Below are positions 17,701 through 27,300 of a stretch of DNA of 64,000 nucleotides, in pieces. The position numbers and the translations under genes are program-made. The notes below the pieces were generated by a model. The model was not told the DNA's origin. It did not search any database and saw nothing but the letters and a program-made list of their open reading frames with translations. Source of the stretch: Candidatus Hinthialibacter antarcticus (GTDB taxonomy: Bacteria > Hinthialibacterota > Hinthialibacteria > Hinthialibacterales > Hinthialibacteraceae); contig JAVCCE010000073.1 of NCBI GenBank assembly GCA_030765645.1, positions 1 through 64,000 on the forward strand, written 5' to 3'. The stretch's first letter is position 1; every line of letters starts with the position of its first letter.

Positions 17701-18802
17701 AGGTATGCGGCTTGATTCATGGACGGACCTGACGATCAATGATTATATGATGGTGGGCGACGAAGTTTTGCAAGTGGTCAAACTGCCCGATTACCCTGAC
17801 GAAGACGTGTTGTTTGCGGGCAATGCGCGTTTTGGTTGGCGCTATGGTTTGTTTGGAACCACGCCCGCGCACCATGCAGTGTTTGCTCCTGCATACAAAG
17901 TCGAGATTCATCCACCGGGAACGGCGTTCTCGCCGAACGGGATGCCAGTGTTTCGCCTTTATGCCCGCAATGACGACGGTGGCGCGCCGACGTATCGAAA
18001 AGATTCTTACCTGGTTTTTGATCCACCGAAAGACGGCGCCTATTATGTTCGCATCAGCGATGCGATGCAACAAAGCGGGCCGGAGTTTGCGTATCGTCTG
18101 CATGTGCGCCCGCCGCAGCCGGATTATAAAATATACGTTGATAATTCACGCCTGAATGTTCATCAAGGCGGGCGCTATCCACTGAGCATTACCGCGGACC
18201 GTATCGAAGGTTTTGACGCGCCGATTGAAGTGCGGGTGCGTAATCTGCCGGACGGTTTTTCGGCGACTTCAAGCGTCATTCTGCCTGGCGAGGAATCGTG
18301 TTCAATCACGCTCTGGGCAATAGACGGCGCCGAAACGACCGCATGGAATGATGACTTTGTCGTCGAAGCGCGTAGTACGATCGACGGCGAAGAAGTCGTG
18401 CGCGAATCGCATATCAATCAACTGTCTGTTGTGCGCCCCGCCGATGTGACCATCACCCAGCAGCCTGAAGTTATTCGCGTACGTCCCGGCGAAAGCGTAA
18501 AATGCACCGTGAAAATAAAACGCAGCAACGGCTTCAGCGGTCGGGTACCGATTGACGTTCGCAATCTGCCCTTTGGCGTTTACGTCATGGACACGGGGCT
18601 GAACGGTATTTTAGTAACGGAGAACGAAACTGAGCGGACGTATGAGATTTATGTGGAACCCTGGGTGGCGCCGATGGAGCGCCCGTTTTTTTCAATCGCG
18701 AGCGTTGAGACTAGTTCGCCGCTTCGCCATTGGAACGCTTCGAATACGTCAGTGCTCAAGATCGAAACACCGTTGCAGCAAGCCGCATTCAATTTGAACT
18801 AG
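14717..18802 (+). CDS. Giant secreted protein: two cytochrome-c-like domains, WD40 propeller, PPC-like repeats
   Basis: About 1361 aa. A signal peptide (KNYLIALFLLALIAAPLG) leads into two planctomycete-type cytochrome domains with heme-binding CVGCH and CLGCH. At about residues 255-570 follow WD40 repeats (repeating WD/DG...IKLWDA, IKIWDA, IRVWEL, LRLYDV), predicted as one beta-propeller. The remainder (about 600-1361) is beta-rich with repeated 'pre-peptidase C-terminal' features such as REQDEDWYRFEAKQGERLAI. I place the start at TTG 14717, which has AGGGGGAG eight bases upstream and begins the signal peptide; ATG 14696, overlapping the previous stop, lacks such a site. It sits between two DUF1553 genes. 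A surface electron-transfer/adhesion scaffold is plausible but not shown. Confidence 0.85.
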   Translation: MKNYLIALFLLALIAAPLGFSIDFEQDVEPILMANCVGCHAKNDPAAGLQLLSVETILKGGAKHKVVSPGKPDESLMLQVVVGKAEPKMPPKPLLPLEPDDVAIIREWIASLGVSEKVEEENETPASLKDQPKDDAKKNSTQPDTEILDDVFAGRIHPILQSNCLGCHGAENPKAKLDLTSFSSITNGSRKGKVIEPGKPKASVLFQRIAQLDGAKPMPPKPMAPLSDDDIEAVRDWIAAMGKSAPKVEPTSEDVADELLDAPIHNYEHDEIGAVAFHPSEPILAVGKLHRVELYRFDAETKQLNLIHTLAGHSSLVRALRFSPDGQSLAAAGGRPALDGEVIVWDMQTHQQKLKLKGHDDCIYDIEYSPDGATLATCSYDRAIKLWDAKSGEETKTLLDHVDAVYAIAFSPDGSRIASAAGDRTIKIWDAQYGKRIFTLSEPLNAQYAVAFHPDGVHLAAAGADKIIRVWELGETRGKLVESKFSHDGAVLDLFYSHSGETLFSTAEDRLVKAWRGSDFQEQQVWGPQPDWVLSLASDSNESLLAMGCYDGTLRLYDVNSGERLVSLDETPKDIQAEISQKKITEDNSGNSQDVQDGDPFRVRVVKGNGTYLSALSYIETRAFIRGASHTVRLHGKNLDDALVLPDDDDISIRVTNVEVGELADFKRAEFTTAAEIVDTGLPYVLTLEIAIGENAREGVHHMWAQTPLATTNMVTFAVEGSAPVKENEESDSLTSAPWLEPPCIAAGAIGEVGDVDPFRIKAKVGDEYLFDVMAGAIGSGLAASLEIVDEEENVLASGSGRIGYRFERDGDYGVRVQDANLRKGGFYRLHVNEKPLVESVFPLGAQKGATAQFSFAGYNLGEKTVEVKVPETDEDIRNWNPFPFSKPNLALSEFPEVIEVGENRSREKAISIDTPCIVNGRIYDPSREQDEDWYRFEAKQGERLAIAVEAQQLGSTLDSIIDVFDAEGKPIEIAAVRCVAETFLTLSDRDSRSRGMRLDSWTDLTINDYMMVGDEVLQVVKLPDYPDEDVLFAGNARFGWRYGLFGTTPAHHAVFAPAYKVEIHPPGTAFSPNGMPVFRLYARNDDGGAPTYRKDSYLVFDPPKDGAYYVRISDAMQQSGPEFAYRLHVRPPQPDYKIYVDNSRLNVHQGGRYPLSITADRIEGFDAPIEVRVRNLPDGFSATSSVILPGEESCSITLWAIDGAETTAWNDDFVVEARSTIDGEEVVRESHINQLSVVRPADVTITQQPEVIRVRPGESVKCTVKIKRSNGFSGRVPIDVRNLPFGVYVMDTGLNGILVTENETERTYEIYVEPWVAPMERPFFSIASVETSSPLRHWNASNTSVLKIETPLQQAAFNLN

Positions 18803-18810
18803 GCGGGGTA

Positions 18811-21800
18811 ATGATGAAACTTTTGCTATCCGTATTGGCGCCGTTTGGAATCTTGAGCGCACTGAGTTTGACTGCGCTGGCGGGTGATCCACCGACTTCA
18901 TTGCCTGAACCTGCAGAAGGCGCCTTCAATTTTGTTCAAGATATTCAACCTGTTTTTGAATCGCGTTGCGTGGTGTGCCACGGCGAGAAAATGCAGAAGG
19001 GTTCATTTCGACTCGACCGCAAAGCCGACGCGTTAACAGGCGGCGGGACCGGACGGGCGATTATTCCCGGCGATAGCGCGAACAGCCCGTTGGTTCAAAT
19101 GGTCGCGGGCGTTGGCGACCGTCCGCGTATGCCGATTGGCGGCGACCCGCTGAGTGAAGAACAGGTCGCATTATTACGCGCCTGGATCGACCAGGGCGCA
19201 GAGTGGCCGGACGACGGTTCATCAATGAGTCAACAACGGAGCGACGCCAACCATTGGGCGTTCCAGCCGCGAACATATCCCGAGATTCCAACCGTTAAAA
19301 ATTCAAAATGGATCAGTCGCCCAATTGATGCTTTCGTCTTAGCCCAATTAGAGGATAAAGGATTTTCGCCATCGCAGCCCGCAAGCCGGGAAACATTGGT
19401 TCGCCGCTTGAATTTAGATTTGTTGGGGTTGCTGCCTTCGCCTGAGGAAATTAAAGCGTTTGTGAATGATGAACGTCCAGACGCTTATGAGCGTGTTGTT
19501 GACCGTTTGTTGGCGTCGCCGCATTTTGGCGAACGCTGGGGGCGCCATTGGCTTGATCTGGCGCGTTACGCTGATAGTGACGGCTTCGAGAAAGACCTGC
19601 CGCGACCTTACGCGTGGGTGTATCGCGATTGGGTGATTGATGCGATCAATGCAGACAAGCCTTACGATCAATTCACCATTGAGCAACTGGCGGGCGACCT
19701 GTTGCCCGAGCCGACCCAAGATCAGATCATCGCCACCGGGTTCCATCGAAATACATTGACCAATCGAGAGGGCGGCGTTGATCCTGAAGAATATCGCATC
19801 AAAGCGGTCAAAGACCGGGCTAGTACAACCAGTTCTGTCTGGCTGGGGCTGACCATGGCGTGCGCCGAATGCCACAACCATAAGTATGATCCACTCACAC
19901 AAAAAGAATTTTACGGTCTGTTTGCTTTCTTTAATCAGGCTGATGAAAAAGATATCGCCGCGCCCAAACCGGCAGAGACGCAAAAGTATGAGAGCGACCA
20001 CGCGGTGTTTGAAGTCGTGCATGACCGCTTGCAAGACGCGCTGAATGCTTATGACCGCAATGAGTTTCCTCGCCGCTTTGACGACTGGATGTCGCGTACT
20101 TCTCCGCCCGGTGAAAAGTGGCGGACCCTAAACGCCGTTGGTGTCGAGACGCGATCTGGCGCTGCCCATGATGTGTTGCCAGACGGCTCAATTCTGATTG
20201 GCGGCGCAACGACTGAGACCGATGAATACGTTTTGATGTTTGAAACGCCGTTGCGGACCGTCACCGCAATCGAACTTGAAACGCTTGCGCATGAGTCACT
20301 GCCGCAAAATGGTAGTGGGCGCGCCGACAATGGGAATTTCGTACTCTCTGAATTGACCGCGTCCGCGAAGCCGCTTCACAGCAGGCAAGAAGAACAAACT
20401 CTTTCGTTCGTTGAGGTCAATGCAGATACGGAACAGGAACAATGGCTCGCTCAACATGCCGTAGACGGTGATGAGAAAACAGGTTGGTCGCCGGGCGGCA
20501 ATACGAAAATCAGCCGTCGTTTGGCGCTGAATATTGCTGAACCGATTGCGCACGCCAACGGATGGCAGATAACGGTTCGCATCAAGCAAGACTATGGAAC
20601 GCGTCATGCTCTCGGGCGTTTTCGCGTCCTGGCGAGTTCGAGCAATGGCCCGTTGCGCACAAGGCCGTTTTCATCCGACATGCTTTGGGCGTGGCAGACA
20701 GACGCAAATGAACGGACGCCCGATCAACAGGCGATGCTGGTTGATTACTATCGCGGGATTGATCCGGTACGGAAACAGTTACAGAAATCCATTGATGAAC
20801 ACAAAAAGAATGCGCCGAAAAAACCAAACACAATGGCGATGGCGATGGCTCCGCATGAAGAAGGGCGGGCGTCTCATATTCACATTCGCGGCGACTTCTT
20901 GCGTAAAGGCGATGAAGTCAACTCGCATACGCCTGCGGTATTGCCCGCTTTGCAGGTAACGAAACAACAACCAACCCGGCTCGACCTGGCGCGATGGATG
21001 GTCAGTGATGAGAACCCGCTGGCCGCGCGGGTGGCAGCCAACCGCGTCTGGCAATATTTATTTGGCGAGGGGATCGTTGCAACGCCGGAAGATTTTGGAA
21101 CGCGCGGCGATCCGCCCAGCCATCCGCAATTGCTCGACTGGTTGGCGAACCGTTACATTGAACTCGGTTGGAGCCGAAAGGCGTTGATCCGTGAAATTGT
21201 GACATCTTCAACTTACAAACAACAATCAGCCATTCGTGATGAACTCGTACATGTAGATGCAAAAAACCATTTGCTGGCACGCCAAAACCGCTATCGTCTC
21301 AGCGCCGAATTGGTTCGCGACATTTCGTTGCAAACCAGCGGGTTGCTCAATCGTGCGGTTGGCGGCCCCAGCATTCGTCCGCCGCTGCCTGCGGATGTTG
21401 CCGCGCTGGGGTATGCAAACTCTGTCAAGTGGACGCAGAGCAAAGGCGATGAGATTTATCGTCGCGGGTTGTACATCTTCTTTCAACGTACGGTGCCGTA
21501 TCCCATGTTGATGACGTTTGATTGCCCGGATTCAAACGTCACTTGCATCCGCCGCAATCGCTCCAACACGCCGCTGCAAGCGCTCACGCTTTTGAATGAC
21601 CCGGTGTTTTGGGAATGCGCGGCGTCGTTTGGAAAACAGATCGCAACAGAAATGAAGGGCGACTCTTTAGAACGAATTCGCATGGCGTTCTTTAACGCGA
21701 TCGGGCGTGAACCGAATGAGCAGGAAGCCTATCGCCTCGGGCGCTTATTCAACGAATCTTATCAGATGATGCTGCAAAGCCCTGAAGACGCCGCCGTGTT

Positions 21801-21906
21801 GCTGGGCGATATGGAATTGAACGGCGTCCGGCCTGCCGAAGCGGCGGCGTGGGTTTCGGTCGGACGGGTATTGATGAATCTGGAAGAGTATATGACGCGG
21901 CAATAA
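18811..21906 (+). CDS. PSD1-cytochrome/DUF1549/DUF1553 protein
   Basis: A 1031-aa secreted protein. After the signal peptide comes an N-terminal c-type cytochrome domain (FVQDIQPVFESRC, CVVCH at about residues 49-53), then DUF1549 (about 160-370, with HFGERWGRHWLDLARYADSDG and CAECHNH). The middle (about 400-640) is variable and beta-rich, possibly carbohydrate-binding. DUF1553 is C-terminal (about 690-1000, with NPLAARVAANRVWQYLFGEG and the SNTPLQALTLLNDPVF motif). ATG 18811 (MMKLLLSV) has GGCGGGG upstream; longer in-frame starts overlap the previous gene and would bury the signal peptide. It pairs with the DUF1501 gene 14 nt downstream. Confidence 0.93.
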   Translation: MMKLLLSVLAPFGILSALSLTALAGDPPTSLPEPAEGAFNFVQDIQPVFESRCVVCHGEKMQKGSFRLDRKADALTGGGTGRAIIPGDSANSPLVQMVAGVGDRPRMPIGGDPLSEEQVALLRAWIDQGAEWPDDGSSMSQQRSDANHWAFQPRTYPEIPTVKNSKWISRPIDAFVLAQLEDKGFSPSQPASRETLVRRLNLDLLGLLPSPEEIKAFVNDERPDAYERVVDRLLASPHFGERWGRHWLDLARYADSDGFEKDLPRPYAWVYRDWVIDAINADKPYDQFTIEQLAGDLLPEPTQDQIIATGFHRNTLTNREGGVDPEEYRIKAVKDRASTTSSVWLGLTMACAECHNHKYDPLTQKEFYGLFAFFNQADEKDIAAPKPAETQKYESDHAVFEVVHDRLQDALNAYDRNEFPRRFDDWMSRTSPPGEKWRTLNAVGVETRSGAAHDVLPDGSILIGGATTETDEYVLMFETPLRTVTAIELETLAHESLPQNGSGRADNGNFVLSELTASAKPLHSRQEEQTLSFVEVNADTEQEQWLAQHAVDGDEKTGWSPGGNTKISRRLALNIAEPIAHANGWQITVRIKQDYGTRHALGRFRVLASSSNGPLRTRPFSSDMLWAWQTDANERTPDQQAMLVDYYRGIDPVRKQLQKSIDEHKKNAPKKPNTMAMAMAPHEEGRASHIHIRGDFLRKGDEVNSHTPAVLPALQVTKQQPTRLDLARWMVSDENPLAARVAANRVWQYLFGEGIVATPEDFGTRGDPPSHPQLLDWLANRYIELGWSRKALIREIVTSSTYKQQSAIRDELVHVDAKNHLLARQNRYRLSAELVRDISLQTSGLLNRAVGGPSIRPPLPADVAALGYANSVKWTQSKGDEIYRRGLYIFFQRTVPYPMLMTFDCPDSNVTCIRRNRSNTPLQALTLLNDPVFWECAASFGKQIATEMKGDSLERIRMAFFNAIGREPNEQEAYRLGRLFNESYQMMLQSPEDAAVLLGDMELNGVRPAEAAAWVSVGRVLMNLEEYMTRQ

Positions 21907-21920
21907 ACGGGGGCTGTACG

Positions 21921-23408
21921 ATGAATCCATTCGATGAGTATATCAAAAAAAGCCGCCGTGATTTTCTGGCGACCGGGGCCAACGGATTAGGCGCTCTGGC
22001 GCTGGCGGCGTTGATGCGCGATGAAGGCTTGTTGGCCCATGCGGACGAGTTCCTCAACCCCCTCGCGCCGAAGCCGCCCCACTTCGCGCCCAAAGCCAAA
22101 AACTGCATCTTCATCTTTATGGCGGGCGCGCCCAGCCAGATTGACCTTTTTGATCCAAAACCCAAGTTGCAGGAACTCGACGGACAACCGCTGCCCGACT
22201 CAATGACGGAGAACGTGCGCTTTGCGTTTATCCAAAAAGAGACGGCGGTGTTGAAAGGCAGCAACCAGACATTTTCGCGGTATGGAAAATGCGGTATGGA
22301 ACTCAGCAACCTGCTACCGAACCTCGGTTCGTGCGCGGATGACATCTGTCTGGTGCGTTCGCTGCATACCGAAGCGTTTAACCATCACCCCGGCCAATTA
22401 ATGATGAACACTGGTGTGCCGTTTTTCGGGCGTCCCAGCATCGGTTCTTGGATCAACTACGGCCTCGGTTCCGAATCAGACAACCTGCCGGGATACGTCG
22501 TCTTGACAGCGGGGCGGGGAACCAGCGGAGGCGCTTCAAATTGGAGCAGCGGGTTTCTGCCCTCGACCTATCAGGGCGTATTGTTTCGTAATAAAGGCGA
22601 AGCGGTCTTGAATTTGAACAACCCCGACGGCGTCTCGACTACGCTGCAAGAACGCACCATGGCGGCGTTGCGCGACTTAAACCAGGAACACTACGATCAC
22701 ATTGGCGATCCTGAAATCGAAAGCCGCATCGCGTCGTATGAACTGGCGTTTCGTATGCAGGCCGCCGCGCCGGAACTCATCGACCTCAGCGGCGAGTCTC
22801 AGGAAACCTTAGACCAATACGGTGTCGGACGCAGCGAAGGCGGGATGGAAAAAAAAGTCGACCGCGGCGGTGGACGCGGCACCTTTAGCGCGTTTGCTTC
22901 CAACTGTTTATTATCGCGTCGTCTGGTCGAACGCGGCGTCCGTTATGTGAATATCTATCATGCGTCGTGGGACCATCACAGCAACCTCGATAACGAACTC
23001 GAGTTTAATTGTACGATGGCTGACCAACCCATTGCGGCATTGCTCAAAGACCTCAAACAGCGCGGTCTTTTAGACGAAACGCTGGTGGTTTGGGGCGCCG
23101 AGTTTGGTCGTACGCCGCTGGGCGAAAACCGCGCCGGACAGCGCGAGCCTAACACCGGGCGCGACCATCATCCCTTCGCCTATTCAATTTGGATGGCGGG
23201 CGGCGGCATACAAGGCGGGCAGGTGATCGGCGAGACTGATGAGATTGGTTGGAACATCACCAAAGACCCGATCCATATTAATGACCTTCATGCGACGCTC
23301 TTGCACCTCTTCGGTCTCGATCATGAAAAACTGACCTATCGGTATCAAGGGCGCGATTTCCGTTTGACTGATGTGGCGGGCAAAGTCGTAAACCAAATGC
23401 TGGCGTAA
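21921..23408 (+). CDS. DUF1501 protein, second in the cluster
   Basis: A 495-aa DUF1501 family protein. The twin-arginine-like KSRRDFLATG (about residues 11-20) begins the export signal. Family motifs include CIFIFMAGAPSQIDLFDPKP, LVRSLHTEAFNHHPGQLMMNTG, LDETLVVWGAEFGRTPLGE, GRDHHPFAYSIWMAGGG and a C-terminal DLHATLLHLFGLDHEKLTYR. The start at 21921 lies 14 nt after the preceding stop, with GGGGGCTG upstream. It is longer than the first DUF1501 protein (457 aa) and closer in architecture to the third (45222-46667), so it may be the dedicated partner of the cytochrome-type DUF1553 protein before it. Confidence 0.93.
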   Translation: MNPFDEYIKKSRRDFLATGANGLGALALAALMRDEGLLAHADEFLNPLAPKPPHFAPKAKNCIFIFMAGAPSQIDLFDPKPKLQELDGQPLPDSMTENVRFAFIQKETAVLKGSNQTFSRYGKCGMELSNLLPNLGSCADDICLVRSLHTEAFNHHPGQLMMNTGVPFFGRPSIGSWINYGLGSESDNLPGYVVLTAGRGTSGGASNWSSGFLPSTYQGVLFRNKGEAVLNLNNPDGVSTTLQERTMAALRDLNQEHYDHIGDPEIESRIASYELAFRMQAAAPELIDLSGESQETLDQYGVGRSEGGMEKKVDRGGGRGTFSAFASNCLLSRRLVERGVRYVNIYHASWDHHSNLDNELEFNCTMADQPIAALLKDLKQRGLLDETLVVWGAEFGRTPLGENRAGQREPNTGRDHHPFAYSIWMAGGGIQGGQVIGETDEIGWNITKDPIHINDLHATLLHLFGLDHEKLTYRYQGRDFRLTDVAGKVVNQMLA

Positions 23409-23789
23409 GAAAATAAATCTGCGGATGAAATTGTAGGGGCGCAGCGTGCTGCACCCTTTTTTAAAGGTAGACGCTGGTATCTTTTTTTAGCTCATCCGGG
23501 ACTTGAGTCATTCTCTGTACTCCTCGGTGTTGTGTTCCGCTTGTCTCCGGGCGGCCTTATTGGCCGCTTCCTACGAAAGCCGCTCCACACAATCACCTGC
23601 GTCGCTTGGAGAATGTCGAGTAACAATTAGTGTCAGTGCTCGATTTTAGGTATAATTATTCTCTTCGCTTCAATTCACGCTTTCAGGCGCTCGAGGAAAC
23701 ACACCTACACCTTCTTTCTTTTATTTCTTTTACAATACGTGGAACAAGAAACTTTTGAAAAAATCAATTTGAGCCATAATCAATGCACT
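23409..23789. other. Repeat-bearing intergenic region before the Nudix gene
   Basis: Bases 23433-23456 are a copy of a 24-nt palindromic repeat (GCGCAGCGTGCTGC core) followed by CCCTTTTTT, which could terminate the DUF1501 operon. About 23525-23605 is a degenerate hairpin-family copy (GGTG..TTGTGT arms with an inner GCGGCC/GGCCGC hairpin). A further fragment lies at about 23647-23708 (CTTCGCTTCAATTCACGCTTTCAGGCGCTC in two parts). TACAAT at 23731-23736 may be a -10 for the next gene. No gene seen. Confidence 0.6.
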
Positions 23790-24347
23790 ATGACTCTTGA
23801 TCCCAAAACCCATAACCAGGCTCTATTGAAGTTTTGTCCGCGCTGCGGCGCTGATGCGTTACGCGCGCAATCCGAACAGCGATATGTTTGCGGCGGATGC
23901 GGGTTTGAATATTACCTGAACGTGTGCGGAACGGTGGTTGGCGTGATTCGTCATGCGGACGGGCGCTTGCTCTTCACCGTGCGCGGCAAAGACCCCGGCG
24001 CAGGGACGCTGGATTTTCCTGGCGGGTTTATTGATTTTTACGAAACGGCGGAAGAAGCGCTGCATCGGGAAATTCGCGAAGAATTGAATCTGGAAATTAC
24101 CACAGATCGCTTTTTGTGTTCACAACCCAACCAGTATGTGTATAGCGGTGTGTTGTATCACACCGTTGATTTTTTCTTTTTGTGCACGGTGAACGATTGG
24201 GGCGCGATGAAATATGACGCTGAAATTCGCGACTCGCGCTTGATGAGATTAGAAGAGGTCGATCTTAGCGAAATCGGTTTTGAGTCGATCCGCCGCGGCG
24301 TGGAATGGATGCGCCAACACCGCGACGGATTGGGGCTGAAAATTTAA
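23790..24347 (+). CDS. Nudix hydrolase with N-terminal zinc ribbon
   Basis: Nudix enzymes hydrolyse nucleoside diphosphates linked to another moiety. The Nudix box lies in GGFIDFYETAEEALHREIREE and following LNL, matching GX5EX7REUXEEXGU except that the conserved late Gly is Asn. It is preceded by a ribbon CPRCGADAL...CGGCGFEYYLN near the N-terminus, as in NUDT/NudC-like and ADP-ribose-type enzymes. I use ATG 23790 (185 aa); a GTG at 23739 is in frame, but it would lie next to a TACAAT that looks like a -10 box. Stop codons of this gene and the convergent CotH gene overlap (24344-24347). Substrate unknown. Confidence 0.88.
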   Translation: MTLDPKTHNQALLKFCPRCGADALRAQSEQRYVCGGCGFEYYLNVCGTVVGVIRHADGRLLFTVRGKDPGAGTLDFPGGFIDFYETAEEALHREIREELNLEITTDRFLCSQPNQYVYSGVLYHTVDFFFLCTVNDWGAMKYDAEIRDSRLMRLEEVDLSEIGFESIRRGVEWMRQHRDGLGLKI

Positions 24348-27300
24348 TACATCATCCAGTCGTTTACGCTGGTGCTGTAATTAAAGTCGTCCGCGAAAAT
24401 GATGTCTCCATTCACGATGACTTCAAAATTATCGTATTGAGAAGATAGGCCCGCCAGCGAACTGCCCGTGACGCCCGGGAAGCCTGACGGGCGCTGGTTG
24501 ATGCTTCCGTCTTCCCATGTCATTGCAAATGGCGATTCATTCGTCCCTGTTTTTTTGATGCTGCCGTCGAGTTTGATGCCATCGACTGCCAATGTCATCG
24601 TGTACCATTCGCCGACCTGCCATGTATATTCAGAGCGGGTTCCCCAGGCGAGAAGATCGTTCAAAAAATCAACGCTGCCTTCATCATCATGAAACAAAAA
24701 GTTCAGCGCTCTGGCGCCTTCCGCCGGATCGACGCGCACCGCGACGCCGCTGCGGGCGTGGTCTACGTCTTGCCAATTCAACATGCGTACGTCGGCGCGG
24801 ACGGTGTAGTTTTGGGTTGGGAGATCAAGATCAACCCAGGCGTGTTTTGGATCAAGGCCGTCTTCAGACCAACAGGTCAATACGCCGTCCGTCGCGAGCC
24901 ACTCGCCAGCGCCCGTCACCCAAGGGGCGGGCAGACGCTGCGAATCTTTTGGTAGATAATTTAAGGTGTCGTCAGTGATTGCAAAGTCCACTCCGCCGCT
25001 TGAAACAATGCCGTGCAATACGGGAGTCGATGAAGGAAATGTTTCAGGCGTTTGGAGTGAATATGTCATACTGACTTCATACGTGACGCCTGAAATAGAC
25101 CAAATAATCGAATTGTTGTTAATTGCAACGTCACCATGATTTGCATGGACGTCCACAAGTTCAAACCCATCTGGAATAAATTCAGACACAATTACATTTG
25201 TTGCTTCATTACTCAGCGGCGAAATTGTGATCTCAATATTTTCGATCATTGAACCGCCGCTGTAATCGCTCGACGGCAATGTACGTTTAACCGTGAAGCC
25301 CGCTGGCAGTTGAGTTCGCAAGAAATCATGGCGGTTTTCAAGGAAGAAGCGCATGGTGTTGTATGAAGTCGTGATCTGGTTGCGTCGCGAATTTCGCGTT
25401 GAGCCTGTATAGGATTCACTCAAGGCGAGGTCATCCAAAAGCAGGGTTTCTGTCTGGGTGATGATGCCGCCCATCCGTTCTAATGAGAATAAACCATTCA
25501 ATGATTGAGCGACCCGGTTGACAAATTCTTCGTGCAAATTGGGGTCGGAATGAAACGGGCGTCCAATCGGCGCATCCAGGTTTCGGTTGGTCAGTTCTTG
25601 TGAACCGGGCGCGACAAGCGTCAGTGAAAAATCAATCGGCATTTTCCAATACATCGGGTCTGAATCGGTATAGCCAAAGGTTTTGTCGGTGTCCCAAGGG
25701 ATGATTTCCCATTTGCCGTCTGGCGCGAGGTCGTGATAGAGAAAGATGTTATTTTTAAATCCGTCCCAATGACTGAGCAAAAACGTGACCACTTCGTAGC
25801 CCATCACTTCTTCGATATCCAGATACTTTGGCAAATCTTCAACCAGGTTTCGATTGTTGACGCGGACGTTGCGAAAGAGCTCGATGTAGTCGTCGGAACT
25901 TTCATCCATATTGGATTTTTTGCTGTATCCGCCAGGTTCGTTGTAGGCGATTTTATAGATATTCGAAGACGGATCGCGTCCGTTAATTTCTAAGAAACGC
26001 TCGTTGGGTTGCTGGACGGCAATGCGTTGGGTGTGGGCGCCGTCTTCAATAAAGCGATACCAGTCGCAGCGCGGCGTGAGTACGCCAGAGTCGCGAAAGA
26101 GGTCATAAGAAATTTGCTCGACGTGAGGCGATTGGCCGCCGGCGGTTGTGCCTTCGCGGGGCGTTTCCAAACTGATGTTTAAAGTCCGGTCGCCGCGAAA
26201 TTCTTCGCCTTTGAGAAATTTTAATTTATTGCCGTTGCGCGCGTCCGTGTAACGAACCCCGTCAAATACCAGCGGGAACTCGCTGTCGAGTGGTTTGATG
26301 ACGGCGGCTGAAATGGCTTTTGCATCACTTGGCAGGCTGGTCGATTCCTGTGGGAATATCCACATCAGCGGGATTTTGCTTTCGATATCATTGTCATAAA
26401 CGAAGTACGATTCAAACGGTCGCGTCTCAGCAGTATGAGGTAGGCGCAACGTCTGTCCGTCAGTCAACGCCAGTTCAAGGTTGTATCGAACCAGAGTCTG
26501 GTTTGGGTGCGGGGGGATGGAGGCTTGTAAAACGCCGGAGGTGAAATTCTGGCTGATAAACGTCATCTCCGCTTGGTTTTGGTTTGGCTGGTTTGAGGCG
26601 AATAGCGACGGCGCCAACACAAAGTCGCTGCTGTTTCCTAACGAAAGGTTAAAGCCGACGATTGCCAGAGTGTTTTCACCGTTTGTAAGATAGGTTGATG
26701 CGTTTCCAATGGTGAATTCCTCAGCCTCGTTCGCTTCATGGCTGCCATCAGAGGTCGATTCATTTGTATAATTGTCAGGAGCGGATGCGCGGGCGACTTC
26801 CTGCCCGTTGAGATAGGCGATAAAGCCGTCGTCGTAAAAGATCGACAGAGTCAGTGCGCCAATTTCATTGATGTCGCTGACTGTGAAATTCCGGCGCAGA
26901 TAAACAGTCGTATAATTGCCGCGCATATCATTGAGCACCGTCTCAACTTGCTCGATATCTCCATAGCCGAACCCGCCGGTCCCGGTTGCCCATGCGCTAT
27001 CGTTGAAATCTGAAAGCGTCCATACCTGGTTGTTGGAAGGAGCGCTGGTCCCTTTGCTGTAACGCCAGGCGCTTCGTGATGCAACGAGAGTGTCTTTCGC
27101 CTGCTGGGATACATCCGTCTCTTCCCAGCGGAGGAGAGCGCTTTCAATTAAGTGAGGTGAATCAACGGCAAATTGAACGGTGACTTCATCACTCGAGGTT
27201 GGATGTTGAGGATTAATGTTGAAAGACTGAATCAATGGATACGGCGGCGTCCCGATCGCAGTATTCGCAGCCCCTGGCGTACCGTCGTTGCGTAACGAAG

